Shown: positions 1 to 8,699, numbered from the stretch's first letter. The stretch: 64,000 bases of DNA from Brevundimonas sp. MYb52 (GCF_002979535.1 NZ_PCPB01000007.1:113945-177944), one strand, 5' to 3'. The notes: generated by a model from the letters alone, not told the origin. Made by a program: numbers and translations.

Positions 1-816
1 AAGCCTGAGTTGCCCGCCGTTGGCGGCAGCGAGGCGGTCGGCGTCGTCGAGGCCGTGGGCGAGGGGGCTGACGCCAGCCTCATTGGCCGCCGCGTCGCCG
101 TGGCCGGTGTGCATGGAACCTGGGCCGAGGCCTTCATCGCCCCGGCGGGCGCCCTGGCCCCCGTGCCGGACGCCATCGGCGACGAGGCGGCGGCCCAACT
201 GATCGCCATGCCCTTCAGCGCCATCTCGCTGCTGGAGTTCCTTGGCGTGACCGAGGGCGACTGGATCATCCAGAACACGGCCAACGGCGCGGTCGGCAAG
301 ACCCTGGCCATGCTCGCGCGCTCGCGGGGCATCCAGACCGTCAACCTAGTCCGCCGGGACGCCGGCGTGGCCGAACTGGCCGTCCAGGGCATCGACAACG
401 CGGTCTCGACCGCCGCCCCGGACTGGAAGGCCCAGGTGCGCGCCCTCACTGCAGGGGCGCCCATCCGCGCGGCGGTGGACTCCATCGGGGGAAGCGCCTC
501 CGGCGATCTGGCGGACCTGCTCGGGGAAGATGGCTTGCTGGTGTCCTTTGGCTCCATGAAGGGCGAGCCGATGCAGATCCCATCGGGTGCGATGATCTTC
601 AAGCAACTGACGCTGAAGGGCTTCTGGGGCAGCAAGGTCTCGGCCGCCATGCCGTCTGATCAGCGTCGCCGTCTGATCGGCGAACTGATGACCCTGGTCG
701 CCAAGGGGCAACTGGCTCTACCCGTCGAAGGGGTTTTCGACCTGGATCGGGTCGCCGACGCCGTTCGCGCCTCGCTGACGCCCGGCAAGACCGGCAAGGT
801 CCTGCTGCGGCCCTAG
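1..816 (+). CDS. Zinc-free MDR-family quinone/enoyl reductase, 5' truncated
   Basis: The reading frame is open from the first base (K-P-E-L-P-A-V-G-G-S), so the start lies upstream of the window; about 271 residues are visible. The sequence fits the medium-chain dehydrogenase/reductase superfamily, NADPH:quinone reductase or Etr1-like enoyl-thioester reductase branch: a GroES-like segment, then the Rossmann dinucleotide-binding stretch TANGAVGKTLAMLA near residue 98. I see no cysteine/histidine zinc-ligand pattern, which suits the zinc-free branch. The likely reaction is NADPH-dependent reduction of a quinone or an enoyl double bond in the cytosol; the true substrate cannot be read from sequence. 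It does not obviously belong to the iron genes that follow. Confidence 0.8.
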   Translation, partial: KPELPAVGGSEAVGVVEAVGEGADASLIGRRVAVAGVHGTWAEAFIAPAGALAPVPDAIGDEAAAQLIAMPFSAISLLEFLGVTEGDWIIQNTANGAVGKTLAMLARSRGIQTVNLVRRDAGVAELAVQGIDNAVSTAAPDWKAQVRALTAGAPIRAAVDSIGGSASGDLADLLGEDGLLVSFGSMKGEPMQIPSGAMIFKQLTLKGFWGSKVSAAMPSDQRRRLIGELMTLVAKGQLALPVEGVFDLDRVADAVRASLTPGKTGKVLLRP

Positions 817-826
817 GGCGGGCCGG

Positions 827-859
827 GTCAGGCGGTCGCAACAAGAGCGGCCGCCTGAC
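827..859. terminator. Inverted repeat after the reductase gene
   Basis: Perfect 9-bp arms GTCAGGCGG and CCGCCTGAC enclose a 15-nt loop, 11 nt after the stop codon and between two convergent genes. There is no T-tract on either side, so it may be a weak or Rho-assisted terminator or simply an mRNA 3'-end stem. Confidence 0.4.
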
Positions 860-888
860 GTCGGCTAAGGATCGATGCGGCGCGGCGC

Positions 889-1662
889 CTATCCGGCGGC
901 CAGTCGCTGTGAAGCGAACCGCAGTGCGGCGGGGAGCGAGGCGTATGGCGTTGAACCATGGTCTTCGTCGGCCAGCACGTTGAGCGTGACGGCGCCATTT
1001 TCCTGCAGGCTCAAGGTATTGCTGACCATGCGGCGGGCGAGGTGGGCCGGGGGCAGGTTGTCCGTTTCTTCCTGTGCGCCAACGACGACGAAGAGGTCGC
1101 TGGCGGACCTTGAGCCCCTGGGTTGGGCGTTGATCACCGAGGGATTCGCCCAGATCGAGGGGCTGATCGCGATATAGCGAGCGAAAGGCGCGGCGGCGGC
1201 ACGAGCCTCAAGCACGAAGAGGCCGGACATGGAGTGGCCCATGAGTGTCAGCCGCGCCCTGTCCGCGCCCTCGGCCGCGAGGAGCGGCAGGACGTCATGG
1301 ACGAGACGGTCCAGCAACTGGCGCCCTTGCGGGGCTGTTGATGGATCGGCCCCGTGCGGGAACCTGAATGTCGCTTGGCGGTCGGGAGAGGTCAGGCTGA
1401 CGCCCACGATCAGCATCGGTTCAATGCGTGTCTTGGCCGTGCGCCGTGCCAGGCGTTGCGCCATCTCGGCGGCGGCATTGAAATAGGCTTCGGCGTCCAG
1501 CAGGATCATCGCTGGCCATCCCTGCGCCGGTCGATCCGCCTCCGGCGTATTGATCCAGAGCGTGAGGCAGGGCCCATCCGCCTTGGCCGGCAGGTGCAGC
1601 GTGCGACAACCCCCGGTTAAAGGCGGGGCGGTCTCGAGGAAAACGGGTGCGGGCAACGTCAT
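889..1662 (-). CDS. Alpha/beta hydrolase, siderophore esterase-like (Fes/IroE type)
   Basis: A 257-residue alpha/beta hydrolase of the enterochelin-esterase-like group. The nucleophile elbow GHSMSG places Ser144, and His235 in DEDHGS is the likely catalytic histidine. No signal peptide or membrane segment is seen, so it is probably cytosolic. It is divergent from the FecCD-type permease and lies within a locus with a complete DHB-serine synthesis operon, so hydrolysis of a ferric tris-catecholate ester to release iron is a reasonable role. That role is inferred from family plus context; a general esterase is the alternative. The ATG at 1660-1662 has an upstream AGGGTGA ribosome-binding site. 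Confidence 0.72.
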   Translation of the reverse strand: MTLPAPVFLETAPPLTGGCRTLHLPAKADGPCLTLWINTPEADRPAQGWPAMILLDAEAYFNAAAEMAQRLARRTAKTRIEPMLIVGVSLTSPDRQATFRFPHGADPSTAPQGRQLLDRLVHDVLPLLAAEGADRARLTLMGHSMSGLFVLEARAAAAPFARYIAISPSIWANPSVINAQPRGSRSASDLFVVVGAQEETDNLPPAHLARRMVSNTLSLQENGAVTLNVLADEDHGSTPYASLPAALRFASQRLAAG

Positions 1663-1696
1663 GATGTCACCCTAGCCCATCCCGCGATGAGAGTGT

Positions 1697-1717
1697 ATTG
1701 CGACGCATTCGCGTAAT
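1697..1717. promoter_or_regulatory. Weak iron-box-like sequence at the permease start
   Basis: On the minus strand this reads GCGAATGCGTCGCAAT, resembling the TGCRAWTGA-like core seen at the better candidate Fur sites of this window. It overlaps the proposed ATG at 1716, so if it is a real operator the permease may start at the TTG at 1731. Low confidence. Confidence 0.25.
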
Positions 1718-2789
1718 GGAGGGCGTCAGTTTGGCGAACGCAGAACGTGCGGCGCCAGATGCGGTGATCGCCTATTCCCGAGACGTTCGGGCTCGGTTCG
1801 TGGCGCTTGGGGCGCTGGCCTTGCTCGCCGCGGCGGCCTTGCTGCTGGATGTCGTTACAGGACCGTCGTCGATCTCAGCGGTCGCCGTGGTGAAGGGCGT
1901 CTTCGATCCGTCGTCTCTCAGCACGGCGCAACAGGCCATCGTCTGGCAAGTGCGTCTGCCCTACGCCCTGATGGCGACCCTGGTCGGGGCCGCCTTGGCT
2001 CTGGCCGGAGCTGAAATGCAGACCGTCTTGAACAATCCTCTGGCCAGCCCCTTCACCCTGGGCGTGTCGTCGGCGGCGTCGTTCGGAGCGTCGCTGGCCA
2101 TTGTGCTGGGCGTGGGGGCCAGCTTCATCGGGTCCGACTGGCTGGTGCCGTTGAACGCCTTCGTCTTTGCCTTTGGCTCGGTGCTGGCGCTACAGGCCCT
2201 GGCGCGGATGAAGGGATCGGGGGTCGAGAACATCGTCCTGTTCGGCATCGCCCTGGTCTTCGCCTTCAACGCCCTGACGGCCCTGGTGCAGTTCCTGTCC
2301 TCGGCTGAGGCGCTGCAGCAACTGGTGTTCTGGACCATGGGCTCGCTGTCGCGCGCCACCTGGGGCAATGTCGGGGCCCTGGCCCTGGTGGTGGGGCTAG
2401 TCTCGCCGTTCTCGCTTTTGTCGTCGCGTGGCCTGACGGCGCTGCGGTTGGGCGAGGACCGGGCCATGAGTTTCGGCGTGGACGTCAAACGCCTGCGCTT
2501 TCTGTCTTTGCTGCGGGTTAGCCTGTTGTCGGCGACCGCCGTGGCCTTTGTCGGCGCCATCGGCTTCATCGGTCTGGTGGGGCCGCACATCGCGCGCTTG
2601 CTGGTGGGCGAGGATCACCGCTTCTTCCTGCCGGCCAGCATCCTTTCGGGAGCGATCATCATGTCGCTGGCCTCGGCGGCGTCCAAGGCCATCGTGCCGG
2701 GGGTGCTGATGCCGGTCGGCATCGTCACCGCCGTGATCGGGGTGCCGGTCTTCCTGCTGCTGATCTTCCGCAATGGAGGCCAGGCGTGA
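1716..2789 (+). CDS. FecCD-family ABC transporter permease
   Basis: A hydrophobic integral-membrane protein of about 357 residues with many transmembrane segments, typical in length and composition for the FecC/FecD/BtuC permease family that moves ferric siderophores, haem or cobalamin across the inner membrane. ALAGAEMQTVLNNPLASPFTLGV around residue 90 is the family hallmark region, and GFIGLVGPHIARLLVGEDHR near residue 285 is the cytoplasmic coupling segment that contacts the ATPase. An upstream TTG at 1698 is also in frame; I prefer the ATG at 1716. The stop overlaps the start of the ATPase gene (GTGA), so the two are translationally coupled. The single permease probably works as a homodimer. 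Confidence 0.9.
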   Translation: MEGVSLANAERAAPDAVIAYSRDVRARFVALGALALLAAAALLLDVVTGPSSISAVAVVKGVFDPSSLSTAQQAIVWQVRLPYALMATLVGAALALAGAEMQTVLNNPLASPFTLGVSSAASFGASLAIVLGVGASFIGSDWLVPLNAFVFAFGSVLALQALARMKGSGVENIVLFGIALVFAFNALTALVQFLSSAEALQQLVFWTMGSLSRATWGNVGALALVVGLVSPFSLLSSRGLTALRLGEDRAMSFGVDVKRLRFLSLLRVSLLSATAVAFVGAIGFIGLVGPHIARLLVGEDHRFFLPASILSGAIIMSLASAASKAIVPGVLMPVGIVTAVIGVPVFLLLIFRNGGQA

Positions 2790-3577
2790 CCGGGCTGGTG
2801 GTGCAGGGTCTGAGCGCCGGTTACGGCGGGCGCGCCATCGTCGAGGGGCTGAGCCTGCCGCCGCTGGCCGCCGGCGAGGTCGTGTCCGTGGTCGGCCCAA
2901 ACGGGGCGGGCAAGAGCACCTTTTTGCGGGCGCTGGCGGGCCTGATCCCTGCGCAGGGGTCGATCCGGTTGGACGAGATCGAACTGACGGGCCTGTCGCT
3001 GGCTGACCGGGCCAAGCGCGTCACCTATATGCCCCAGACCTTGCCACAAGGCGTGGCCCTGACCGTGTTGGAGACCGTGGTGGCGGCCATTCGCGCCACG
3101 CCTTTGGGCGGCGCCGCCTTCACTGACGCCCAGGCGGTCGAACGCGCCTTTGAGGTCCTGCAACGCATTGGCGCCGAAGCCCTGGCCGGTCAGCGGCTGG
3201 ACCGGCTGTCGGGGGGGCAGAAGCAACTGGCGGGTCTGGCGCAGGCCCTGGCGCGCGAACCGCGCCTGCTGCTGCTGGACGAGCCGACCAGCGCGCTGGA
3301 CCTCTATTATCAGCTGCGGGTGCTGGACCTGGCGCGCGAGGCGGCGGCGGAGCGGGGCATGACAGTGATGATCGTCCTGCACGACCTACAGGCGGCGGCG
3401 CGCGTGTCGGACCGGATCGCAGTCATGGCTAGGGGCAGGCTGGCGGCGTTCGGCGCACCGGACGAGGCGGTGACGCCGGATATTCTGGCCCAGGTCTATC
3501 GTGTCTCGGCGCGCGTCCAACGCTGCGAACGCGGCGTGCTTCAGGTCCTGATCGACGACGTGCTGAAGGCGGGTTGA
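2786..3577 (+). CDS. FecE/FepC-type ABC transporter ATP-binding protein
   Basis: A 263-residue ABC ATPase with all motifs: Walker A GPNGAGKST, signature LSGGQKQ, Walker B LLLLDEPTSALD and the switch histidine in VLHD. The GTG start overlaps the permease stop by four bases. It should energise import of the ferric siderophore or related chelate together with the permease before it and the periplasmic binding protein encoded leftward at 4747-5880. The choice of substrate rests on neighbours (catecholate synthesis, TonB receptors), because the ATPase itself is not specific. Confidence 0.92.
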   Translation: MTGLVVQGLSAGYGGRAIVEGLSLPPLAAGEVVSVVGPNGAGKSTFLRALAGLIPAQGSIRLDEIELTGLSLADRAKRVTYMPQTLPQGVALTVLETVVAAIRATPLGGAAFTDAQAVERAFEVLQRIGAEALAGQRLDRLSGGQKQLAGLAQALAREPRLLLLDEPTSALDLYYQLRVLDLAREAAAERGMTVMIVLHDLQAAARVSDRIAVMARGRLAAFGAPDEAVTPDILAQVYRVSARVQRCERGVLQVLIDDVLKAG

Positions 3578-3593
3578 TCCGGCGGACACCCCA

Positions 3594-3627
3594 ACAAAAA
3601 AGGCCCGATCGACGGATCGACCGGGCC
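3594..3627 (-). terminator. Rho-independent terminator, leftward iron block
   Basis: GGCCCG/CGGGCC arms with an internal TCGA/TCGA pairing form a GC-rich hairpin at 3602-3627. On the minus strand it is followed by TTTTTTGTTG, a classical terminator for the beta-propeller gene. Its position between convergent genes suggests it also serves the ATPase gene. Confidence 0.85.
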
Positions 3628-3650
3628 AGTTTGGGGAGGAAACGTGAAGG

Positions 3651-4724
3651 TCAGGGGCGGATCAGCGTCACCACGTCGCCGGTCGGATCGACCGGGACCG
3701 GCGTGCCGGCCGGGGCGTTGCGCGGCAGGCCGCGCGCCTTGTTGGTGACATAGACGGCGTTGGTGGCGCGATCGATGGCGATGGTCTGGGGCAGGGTGCC
3801 GGTCTGCAGATTGGTCTTCACCGCATAGGTGTCGGAATCCAGAACCGTGACTGTGCCGGCCTGGCGGTTGGCGACATAGATCTGCTTGACCGCGCCGTTG
3901 TAGGCGACGCTCAGCGCGCCTTCGCCGGTGGCGACCTTGTGGATCAGGGAGCCTGTGTCGGCGTTCAGGACCGTCAAATCTCCCGACTTCTGGTTGGCGA
4001 CGAACAGGCGGCGACCTTGGGAATCCACAGCCACGTTGATGGCGGATTCGCCGTGCGAAGCCCATTGGCCGACCGTTTCTCCGGTCGCCAGGTCGATGGC
4101 GGCGACTTCGTTGCTGCCCATGCCGGTGACGTAGAGGCGGTTGGTCGAGGCGTCGAAGGCGGCGCCGGTCAGACCGCCGACCGGCGTAGCAATGGTCCGC
4201 TCGACCTTGTTCGTCGCGCCGTCGATGGCCCAGATCAGGTTGGGGCGCGAGGTGTCGCCAGCGTCGCCGCCGACGACGGTGACATAGGCCTTGTTGCGTT
4301 GCTCATCGACGATGACCTCGCGCACGTGAGCGCTGTCGTCTTCCTCGTCGTGACGGATGACAGCGACGACGGCGCCGGTCTTCAGATCAATGGCCGAGAC
4401 AGCGCCGGTGCGGGTGTCGGTGCCATAGAGGATCTGGGTGCGGCTGTTCAGGCCCAGGCCGTAGAGCGGACGTTCTGAAACATTGATCGGGGTCTCGACG
4501 GCCAGAGTCTGCCCGTCCAGGCGGACGATCTGGGCCTGATTGGCGCCGCGCGGGCCGACGGCGGCGACATAGATGTCGTTGTCGGTAGGGTTGAAAACGA
4601 TCTCGTACAGGCCGCCGGGCGCGACCTTGACGGTCTTCTCGATCGATTGGGCCGAGGCCGCCGAGGCCGTCGTCAGGGCGATGAGGCTGACGGCCAGCAG
4701 GGCGCTGTGGCGAAGGGTGATCAT
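3651..4724 (-). CDS. Secreted YncE-like beta-propeller protein
   Basis: A 357-residue protein with a Sec signal peptide (cleavage near SAASA-QS) followed by YVTN/YncE-type seven-bladed beta-propeller repeats; recurring signatures are DxxTNxxYVT and ATGExVxxx, ending with TIAIDRATNAVYVTNKARG. It should be periplasmic. E. coli yncE lies beside the TonB receptor gene yncD, and here the gene follows a TonB receptor and a binding-protein gene on the same strand (22 nt after the latter), so a role alongside iron-chelate uptake is plausible. The biochemical function of the family is not settled. Start supported by AAGGAG 8 nt upstream. A strong terminator follows. Confidence 0.85.
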   Translation of the reverse strand: MITLRHSALLAVSLIALTTASAASAQSIEKTVKVAPGGLYEIVFNPTDNDIYVAAVGPRGANQAQIVRLDGQTLAVETPINVSERPLYGLGLNSRTQILYGTDTRTGAVSAIDLKTGAVVAVIRHDEEDDSAHVREVIVDEQRNKAYVTVVGGDAGDTSRPNLIWAIDGATNKVERTIATPVGGLTGAAFDASTNRLYVTGMGSNEVAAIDLATGETVGQWASHGESAINVAVDSQGRRLFVANQKSGDLTVLNADTGSLIHKVATGEGALSVAYNGAVKQIYVANRQAGTVTVLDSDTYAVKTNLQTGTLPQTIAIDRATNAVYVTNKARGLPRNAPAGTPVPVDPTGDVVTLIRP

Positions 4725-4746
4725 AGGGTCTCTCCTTGGATGGACG

Positions 4747-5880
4747 TCAGGCGGGGACCAGGTCGGTCCAGTAGTCGCCGCGATAGGGCACGGCGAGGAA
4801 GCGCTCGTTGATGGCCGTCAGGGTTGCGCGCGGGTCGAGGTCGGCGAACAACTCGGGCTGAATCCACCTGGCCAGAACCTCGGTGGCGACGATGTCGATG
4901 GGCGAGTTGATCAACTGGTGCGACAGGCCGTGGACCTTGCCCTCGCGCACCGCCTTCAGGGTCGACAGGCCGCGACGGCTTGCCACGCGGCGCAACGAGG
5001 CGCGCGAGGTCTCGGCGTCGTACTTCGGGCCGACGACGAAACCGCCGGTCTTCTCCAGATGAGGGCCGCCGGTGGCGATATAGAGGTCGGGATCGCGCTC
5101 GACCACGAACTCCAGGTTCAGCTTGCCTGACGGCTGTTTCAGCACTTCGGCGCCGATGTTGCGGGCGCCGACGAAGGTCAGATAGTCGCCGATATTGCCG
5201 GCGCCGACCGAGTTGCAGCAGTCGGGTCCGTTGCCGGCGTGGGCCTCCAGGAAGACGGTCGGCTTCTGCTCGTCCTTCAGACCCGCCACGCGGTCGGAGA
5301 TGACCTTCAGTTTCGCGGCGCGGAAGGCGTTGTAGGCCTCGGCCTGTTCCTCGCGGCCGATCAGGCTGCCCAGCAGGGACAGGCTGCGCGACTGGTTCTC
5401 GAACGGGTGCTGGAAGAAGTCGATATAGGCCACGCGAACGTCGGCCTGCTCCAGCTGGGCCGCCTGGGCGTCGGTCGGACCAGAGTCCAGAGAGACCAGG
5501 GCGACCTGCGGTTGGGCGCCCAGAACGGCCTCGACGTTGAAGGCAGAGGCAGAGCTCGGCGTCTTCGGCAAGGTCGCCAGCGCCGGAGATTTTTCCAGAT
5601 AGGCGGCGTAGATCTCGGGACTGAGACGGTTCACGTCGCCCGCCCAGGCGGCCAGCAGGCTGACCGGATCGGGGTGGATCAGCGACAGAGCGATCAGGAA
5701 ACGGCTGTCGTCGATCGACAGCTTGCCGACGGGGGGCGTGACCGCCAGAGGCCGGTCGCGCAAATCCTTGAGCAGGGAGGAGGGGCCCGCGTCGTTACGG
5801 CGTGTGCAGGCCCCGGCGCCGGCCAGAAGGGCGGCGGCGCCCAGCAGAAGGGCGCGACGGCCCGTTGTGAATTCCGTCAT
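4747..5880 (-). CDS. Periplasmic iron-chelate binding protein (class III SBP)
   Basis: About 377 residues, a cluster-A/class III substrate-binding protein of the FepB/FecB/BtuF type with two lobes, as used by FecCD-type transporters. The N-terminus GRRALLLGAAALLAGAG looks like a Tat-type signal and a cysteine follows, but the lipobox is not canonical, so it may be soluble. Two in-frame ATGs exist (5887-5889 and 5878-5880); GAGG lies 9 nt before the second and only 3 nt before the first, so I chose the second. The gene starts 11 nt after the TonB receptor stop and is probably co-transcribed with it. It should hand the chelate to the permease encoded divergently at 1716-2789. Confidence 0.85.
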   Translation of the reverse strand: MTEFTTGRRALLLGAAALLAGAGACTRRNDAGPSSLLKDLRDRPLAVTPPVGKLSIDDSRFLIALSLIHPDPVSLLAAWAGDVNRLSPEIYAAYLEKSPALATLPKTPSSASAFNVEAVLGAQPQVALVSLDSGPTDAQAAQLEQADVRVAYIDFFQHPFENQSRSLSLLGSLIGREEQAEAYNAFRAAKLKVISDRVAGLKDEQKPTVFLEAHAGNGPDCCNSVGAGNIGDYLTFVGARNIGAEVLKQPSGKLNLEFVVERDPDLYIATGGPHLEKTGGFVVGPKYDAETSRASLRRVASRRGLSTLKAVREGKVHGLSHQLINSPIDIVATEVLARWIQPELFADLDPRATLTAINERFLAVPYRGDYWTDLVPA

Positions 5881-5891
5881 CCGGCCCATCC

Positions 5892-7997
5892 TCAGAAATC
5901 CCAGCTGACGCCCAACCAGTAGCGACGGCCGTCGCCCTGGAAGTCGTAGGTCGCCACGTTCAGCACCTTGTCGGTCAGGTTGTAGACGCCGAGCTTCAGC
6001 GTCACGTCGTCCCGCACGCGCCAGTTCGCGCCCACGTCCAGAAGCGCGTAGTCGGGATAGCGGCGACCGACCTGGCGTGGGCCGTCCATGACGGGTTCGC
6101 CGTTGATCCCGACGCGCAGACCCGCGTTGACTTCCTCACCGTGGTAGGAGCCCGCCGCCCACAGGTTCAGACGGTCCGTCGCGGCGTAGTCGGCGCGCAG
6201 GTTGGCCATGTGCTCAGGCGTGCGCGACAGCGGCAGGCCGTCGTAAAGGCCGCCCTTCTGAGCGGAGTCCGTAAAGGTGTAGCCGGCCTTGATCGCGAGT
6301 TGGTCGGTCGCCTGCCAGCGCCCGCTCAGTTCGACGCCCTGAATGCGGGCGTCGTTGATGTTGTACCAGTAGTAGAGCTGATACAGCGGGTCCTCATCCC
6401 AGCGCAGCACCTCGCTCGGCACGTCGCAGACGCCGTTGTTGTTGGCGTCGGGACCGCAGACCCGGTCGTCGGCGATCTTGTCCTTGAAGTCGGTGCGGAA
6501 GATCGTGGCGTTCAGCGACACCGACGGGATCGGCCGCCACAGGGCGCTGACCTCATAGTTGACGCTGCTCTCGGGCTTCAGATCCGGGTCGCCGATGATG
6601 ACGCCGCACAGGCCCGCGCCATAGTTGCAGTTGGCGCCGCCAGTTTCGTAGGCGTAGCCATCGGCCACGGCGCGGATCTCTGGCGCACGGAAGCCGGTTG
6701 AAACGCCGCCCTTGATGGTCAGGGTCTCGCTGGGGCTCCATACGGCATAGGCGCGCGGGCTCCAGTGGTCACCATAGCGTTTGTGGTCGTCGACCCGCAG
6801 GCCCAGCGTCAGCGCCAGTTGCGGCGTCAGGGTCCATTCGTCCTCGACGAAGAGGGCGCGTTGCCAGACGTCAAAGGTTTTGGCCAGGTTGTCGCGCGCG
6901 CCGGGGTTGATGTCCTTCAGGCTGTTCTCGATCCACTGGCCGCCGAAAACCAGGTTGTGATCGCCTAGCGACGAGCCCGCCAGCGGCAGGTTGAACAGGG
7001 CGTCGAGGACGGTGTTGGTCAGTTCCGGCGCGCGCGGGTTGCGGATCATCGTCCCCGTCGCGTCGGCGGTGAAAATCTCGCGCGAGGATTCTTCGCGCAT
7101 CAGCGACAGGGCGCTGGTTCCCCAGCTCCAGTCGCCGTTCCATGACAGGGAGGCGCTGTCGCGGCTGTGCTCGTTACGTGTGCTCCGCCCGGTGGCGGCC
7201 ACCGTCTTGCCCGCCGTGCTGAAGCGGTCGATGCGCGTGGTGTCGGCCTGCAGCAGGATTTCGTGGTCCGGCGCCGGCGTCCAGGCCAGGCGGCCGGTCA
7301 GGCTGTGTTCTTCGGAGCCCATGACGCCCGTGCTGCTGGGAGCGTTGAAGATGTGGTCTTCGGCTCGATCATGGGCTCGGCCCCAGATCTGGGCCCCCAG
7401 CTTGCCGCCTACGATGGGACCTGCGAGGTAGAATTGGCCTTGCGCCCAGTCGCCGCTGTCGCCGTTTTCCTGGGCCACATAGTCGGCGGCGATCGAGCCG
7501 CCCCAGCGCTCCGGGACCTTTTTGGTGATGATGTTGATGACGCCGCCGATGGCGTCCGAGCCATAGAGCGATGACATCGGCCCGCGCACCACCTCGATGC
7601 GCTCGATGGCCGAGACGGGCGGGGTGAAGCTCTGCTCCAGACCGCCGTTGCCGTTGACGCGGGCGTCACGCGTCGATTGCCGTCGCCCGTCCACCAGCGT
7701 CAGGGTGTAGGCGCCGGGCAGGCCGCGGATGAAGATGTCTTGAAAGTTCGATCCGCCGCTGACCGAAACGCCCTCGACGTCGCGCACGGCGTCGAACAGG
7801 TCGGCGTAGGCGCGGCCTTCCAGTTGTTCGGCGGTGATCAGGGTGATGGTGGCCGGCGCCTGCTCGATCTTCTGCGCACGGGTAGAAGCTGTGACCACGA
7901 CATCATCGACGGTGGTGGCGGTCTGGGCGAAAGCGCATGGCGCAGCCAGCAAACTGGCGGAGGCGGTGAGCAGAGCCATCTGGGCTGTGCGATTCAT
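5892..7997 (-). CDS. TonB-dependent siderophore receptor (FepA/CirA group)
   Basis: About 701 residues: signal peptide ending in CAFA-Q, TonB-box region (TTVDDVVVTAS), plug domain with the conserved stretch RIEVVRGPMSSLYGSDAIGG, then a 22-strand barrel ending in the aromatic residue typical of outer-membrane barrels (W-D-F). The plug and barrel resemble the catecholate/colicin receptor group. The upstream ATG at 8010-8012 lacks a good ribosome-binding site; the ATG at 7995-7997 has GGAA 9 nt upstream and better precedes the signal peptide. A strong Fur-box-like sequence lies 44 nt upstream at 8041-8062. It heads a unit receptor, binding protein, beta-propeller. Confidence 0.92.
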   Translation of the reverse strand: MNRTAQMALLTASASLLAAPCAFAQTATTVDDVVVTASTRAQKIEQAPATITLITAEQLEGRAYADLFDAVRDVEGVSVSGGSNFQDIFIRGLPGAYTLTLVDGRRQSTRDARVNGNGGLEQSFTPPVSAIERIEVVRGPMSSLYGSDAIGGVINIITKKVPERWGGSIAADYVAQENGDSGDWAQGQFYLAGPIVGGKLGAQIWGRAHDRAEDHIFNAPSSTGVMGSEEHSLTGRLAWTPAPDHEILLQADTTRIDRFSTAGKTVAATGRSTRNEHSRDSASLSWNGDWSWGTSALSLMREESSREIFTADATGTMIRNPRAPELTNTVLDALFNLPLAGSSLGDHNLVFGGQWIENSLKDINPGARDNLAKTFDVWQRALFVEDEWTLTPQLALTLGLRVDDHKRYGDHWSPRAYAVWSPSETLTIKGGVSTGFRAPEIRAVADGYAYETGGANCNYGAGLCGVIIGDPDLKPESSVNYEVSALWRPIPSVSLNATIFRTDFKDKIADDRVCGPDANNNGVCDVPSEVLRWDEDPLYQLYYWYNINDARIQGVELSGRWQATDQLAIKAGYTFTDSAQKGGLYDGLPLSRTPEHMANLRADYAATDRLNLWAAGSYHGEEVNAGLRVGINGEPVMDGPRQVGRRYPDYALLDVGANWRVRDDVTLKLGVYNLTDKVLNVATYDFQGDGRRYWLGVSWDF

Positions 7998-8040
7998 GGG
8001 CGGTTGTTCCATACCAGACGCGACAAGCGTCAGTGCGTAG

Positions 8041-8062
8041 TGAGAATCATTGTCATTTGCAA
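8041..8062 (-). promoter_or_regulatory. Fur-box-like operator of the second TonB receptor
   Basis: On the minus strand the site reads GCAAATGACAATGATTCTCA, close to the classical Fur box (GATAATGATAATCATTATC) in spacing and hexamer pattern. It precedes the receptor gene and overlaps the last codons and stop of the Fur-like gene. Iron repression is inferred. Confidence 0.7.
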
Positions 8063-8577
8063 TGCTCTCGCTTTTGAACGCGGCGGTTGGTCGCTGTCAC
8101 GGGATGGCGTGGGTCGGAACAGGCCGGGTCGATCGACGGACAAGCGAGGGCGAGGGGAAGCGGCTCGATGCGGAAGTGAATGCCCTCGGCCAGCCTATAG
8201 CCATGCCCGTGCAGCATCTGCTCCACAGCCTGCACCAGGGCGTCGTCGCGCACTTCGATGATCCGGTTCTGGCGCACGCAACTGAGGCTGAGGGTCGGGG
8301 TCCGGCGTTTCAGCCGGAAGAAGCGCCGGGCGTTTCGTCGCGCCGCCACTTCGGCGACCCCCAGTCGGTTCAGGAGGTTGAGAAATCGAGACACGGCGGC
8401 GCGAGAAACGTGGCTGCCTTGAGACCGGGCGGCGGCCAACGCGCTGTCGACATCAAGGGGAGCCTCGGCGTGGAGCAGGACGTGCAGAACATCCCTGCGC
8501 GCACGGTTCAGAAGCAGGCCGTGGGCCTTCAGGACCTGTTCGACGGCGTAGCCCGACGAATCCTGAGCGAGGACCAT
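8053..8577 (-). CDS. Degenerate Fur-family regulator
   Basis: The protein has a Fur-like layout: N-terminal winged helix (LLLNRARRDVLHVLLHAEAPLD ... VSRAAVSRFLNLLNRLGVAE) and a C-terminal dimerisation part (RIIEVRDDALVQAVEQMLHGHGYRL). The metal-binding signature of normal Fur, HHHLIC-x2-CG, is here TLSLSCVRQN: the three histidines and the second cysteine are gone and no C-terminal CxxC is present. Metal sensing in the usual way is therefore unlikely. An ATG at 8646 is in frame (197 residues), but the start at 8577 has AGGA 5 nt upstream and leaves room after the preceding terminator. The tail after residue ~150 is unusual. It sits between two TonB receptor units. Confidence 0.7.
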   Translation of the reverse strand: MVLAQDSSGYAVEQVLKAHGLLLNRARRDVLHVLLHAEAPLDVDSALAAARSQGSHVSRAAVSRFLNLLNRLGVAEVAARRNARRFFRLKRRTPTLSLSCVRQNRIIEVRDDALVQAVEQMLHGHGYRLAEGIHFRIEPLPLALACPSIDPACSDPRHPVTATNRRVQKREHCK

Positions 8578-8646
8578 TTCATCCTGCACAAAGAGGCGCG
8601 GGGGTATCGTTGGAAGGGGCATCGTATCAACAGGGGGCACGGGCAT

Positions 8647-8682
8647 GAAAACGAAAGGCCCCCGCCGGACAGGCGAGGGCCC
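8647..8682 (-). terminator. Rho-independent terminator after the second beta-propeller
   Basis: Arms GGCCCCCGCC and GGCGAGGGCC (one mismatch) with a 5-nt loop at 8657-8681; on the minus strand the stem is followed by TTTCGTTTTC. It closes the receptor/beta-propeller unit 8700-12228. Confidence 0.8.
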
Positions 8683-8699
8683 TGGATCGCGACTTTAGG

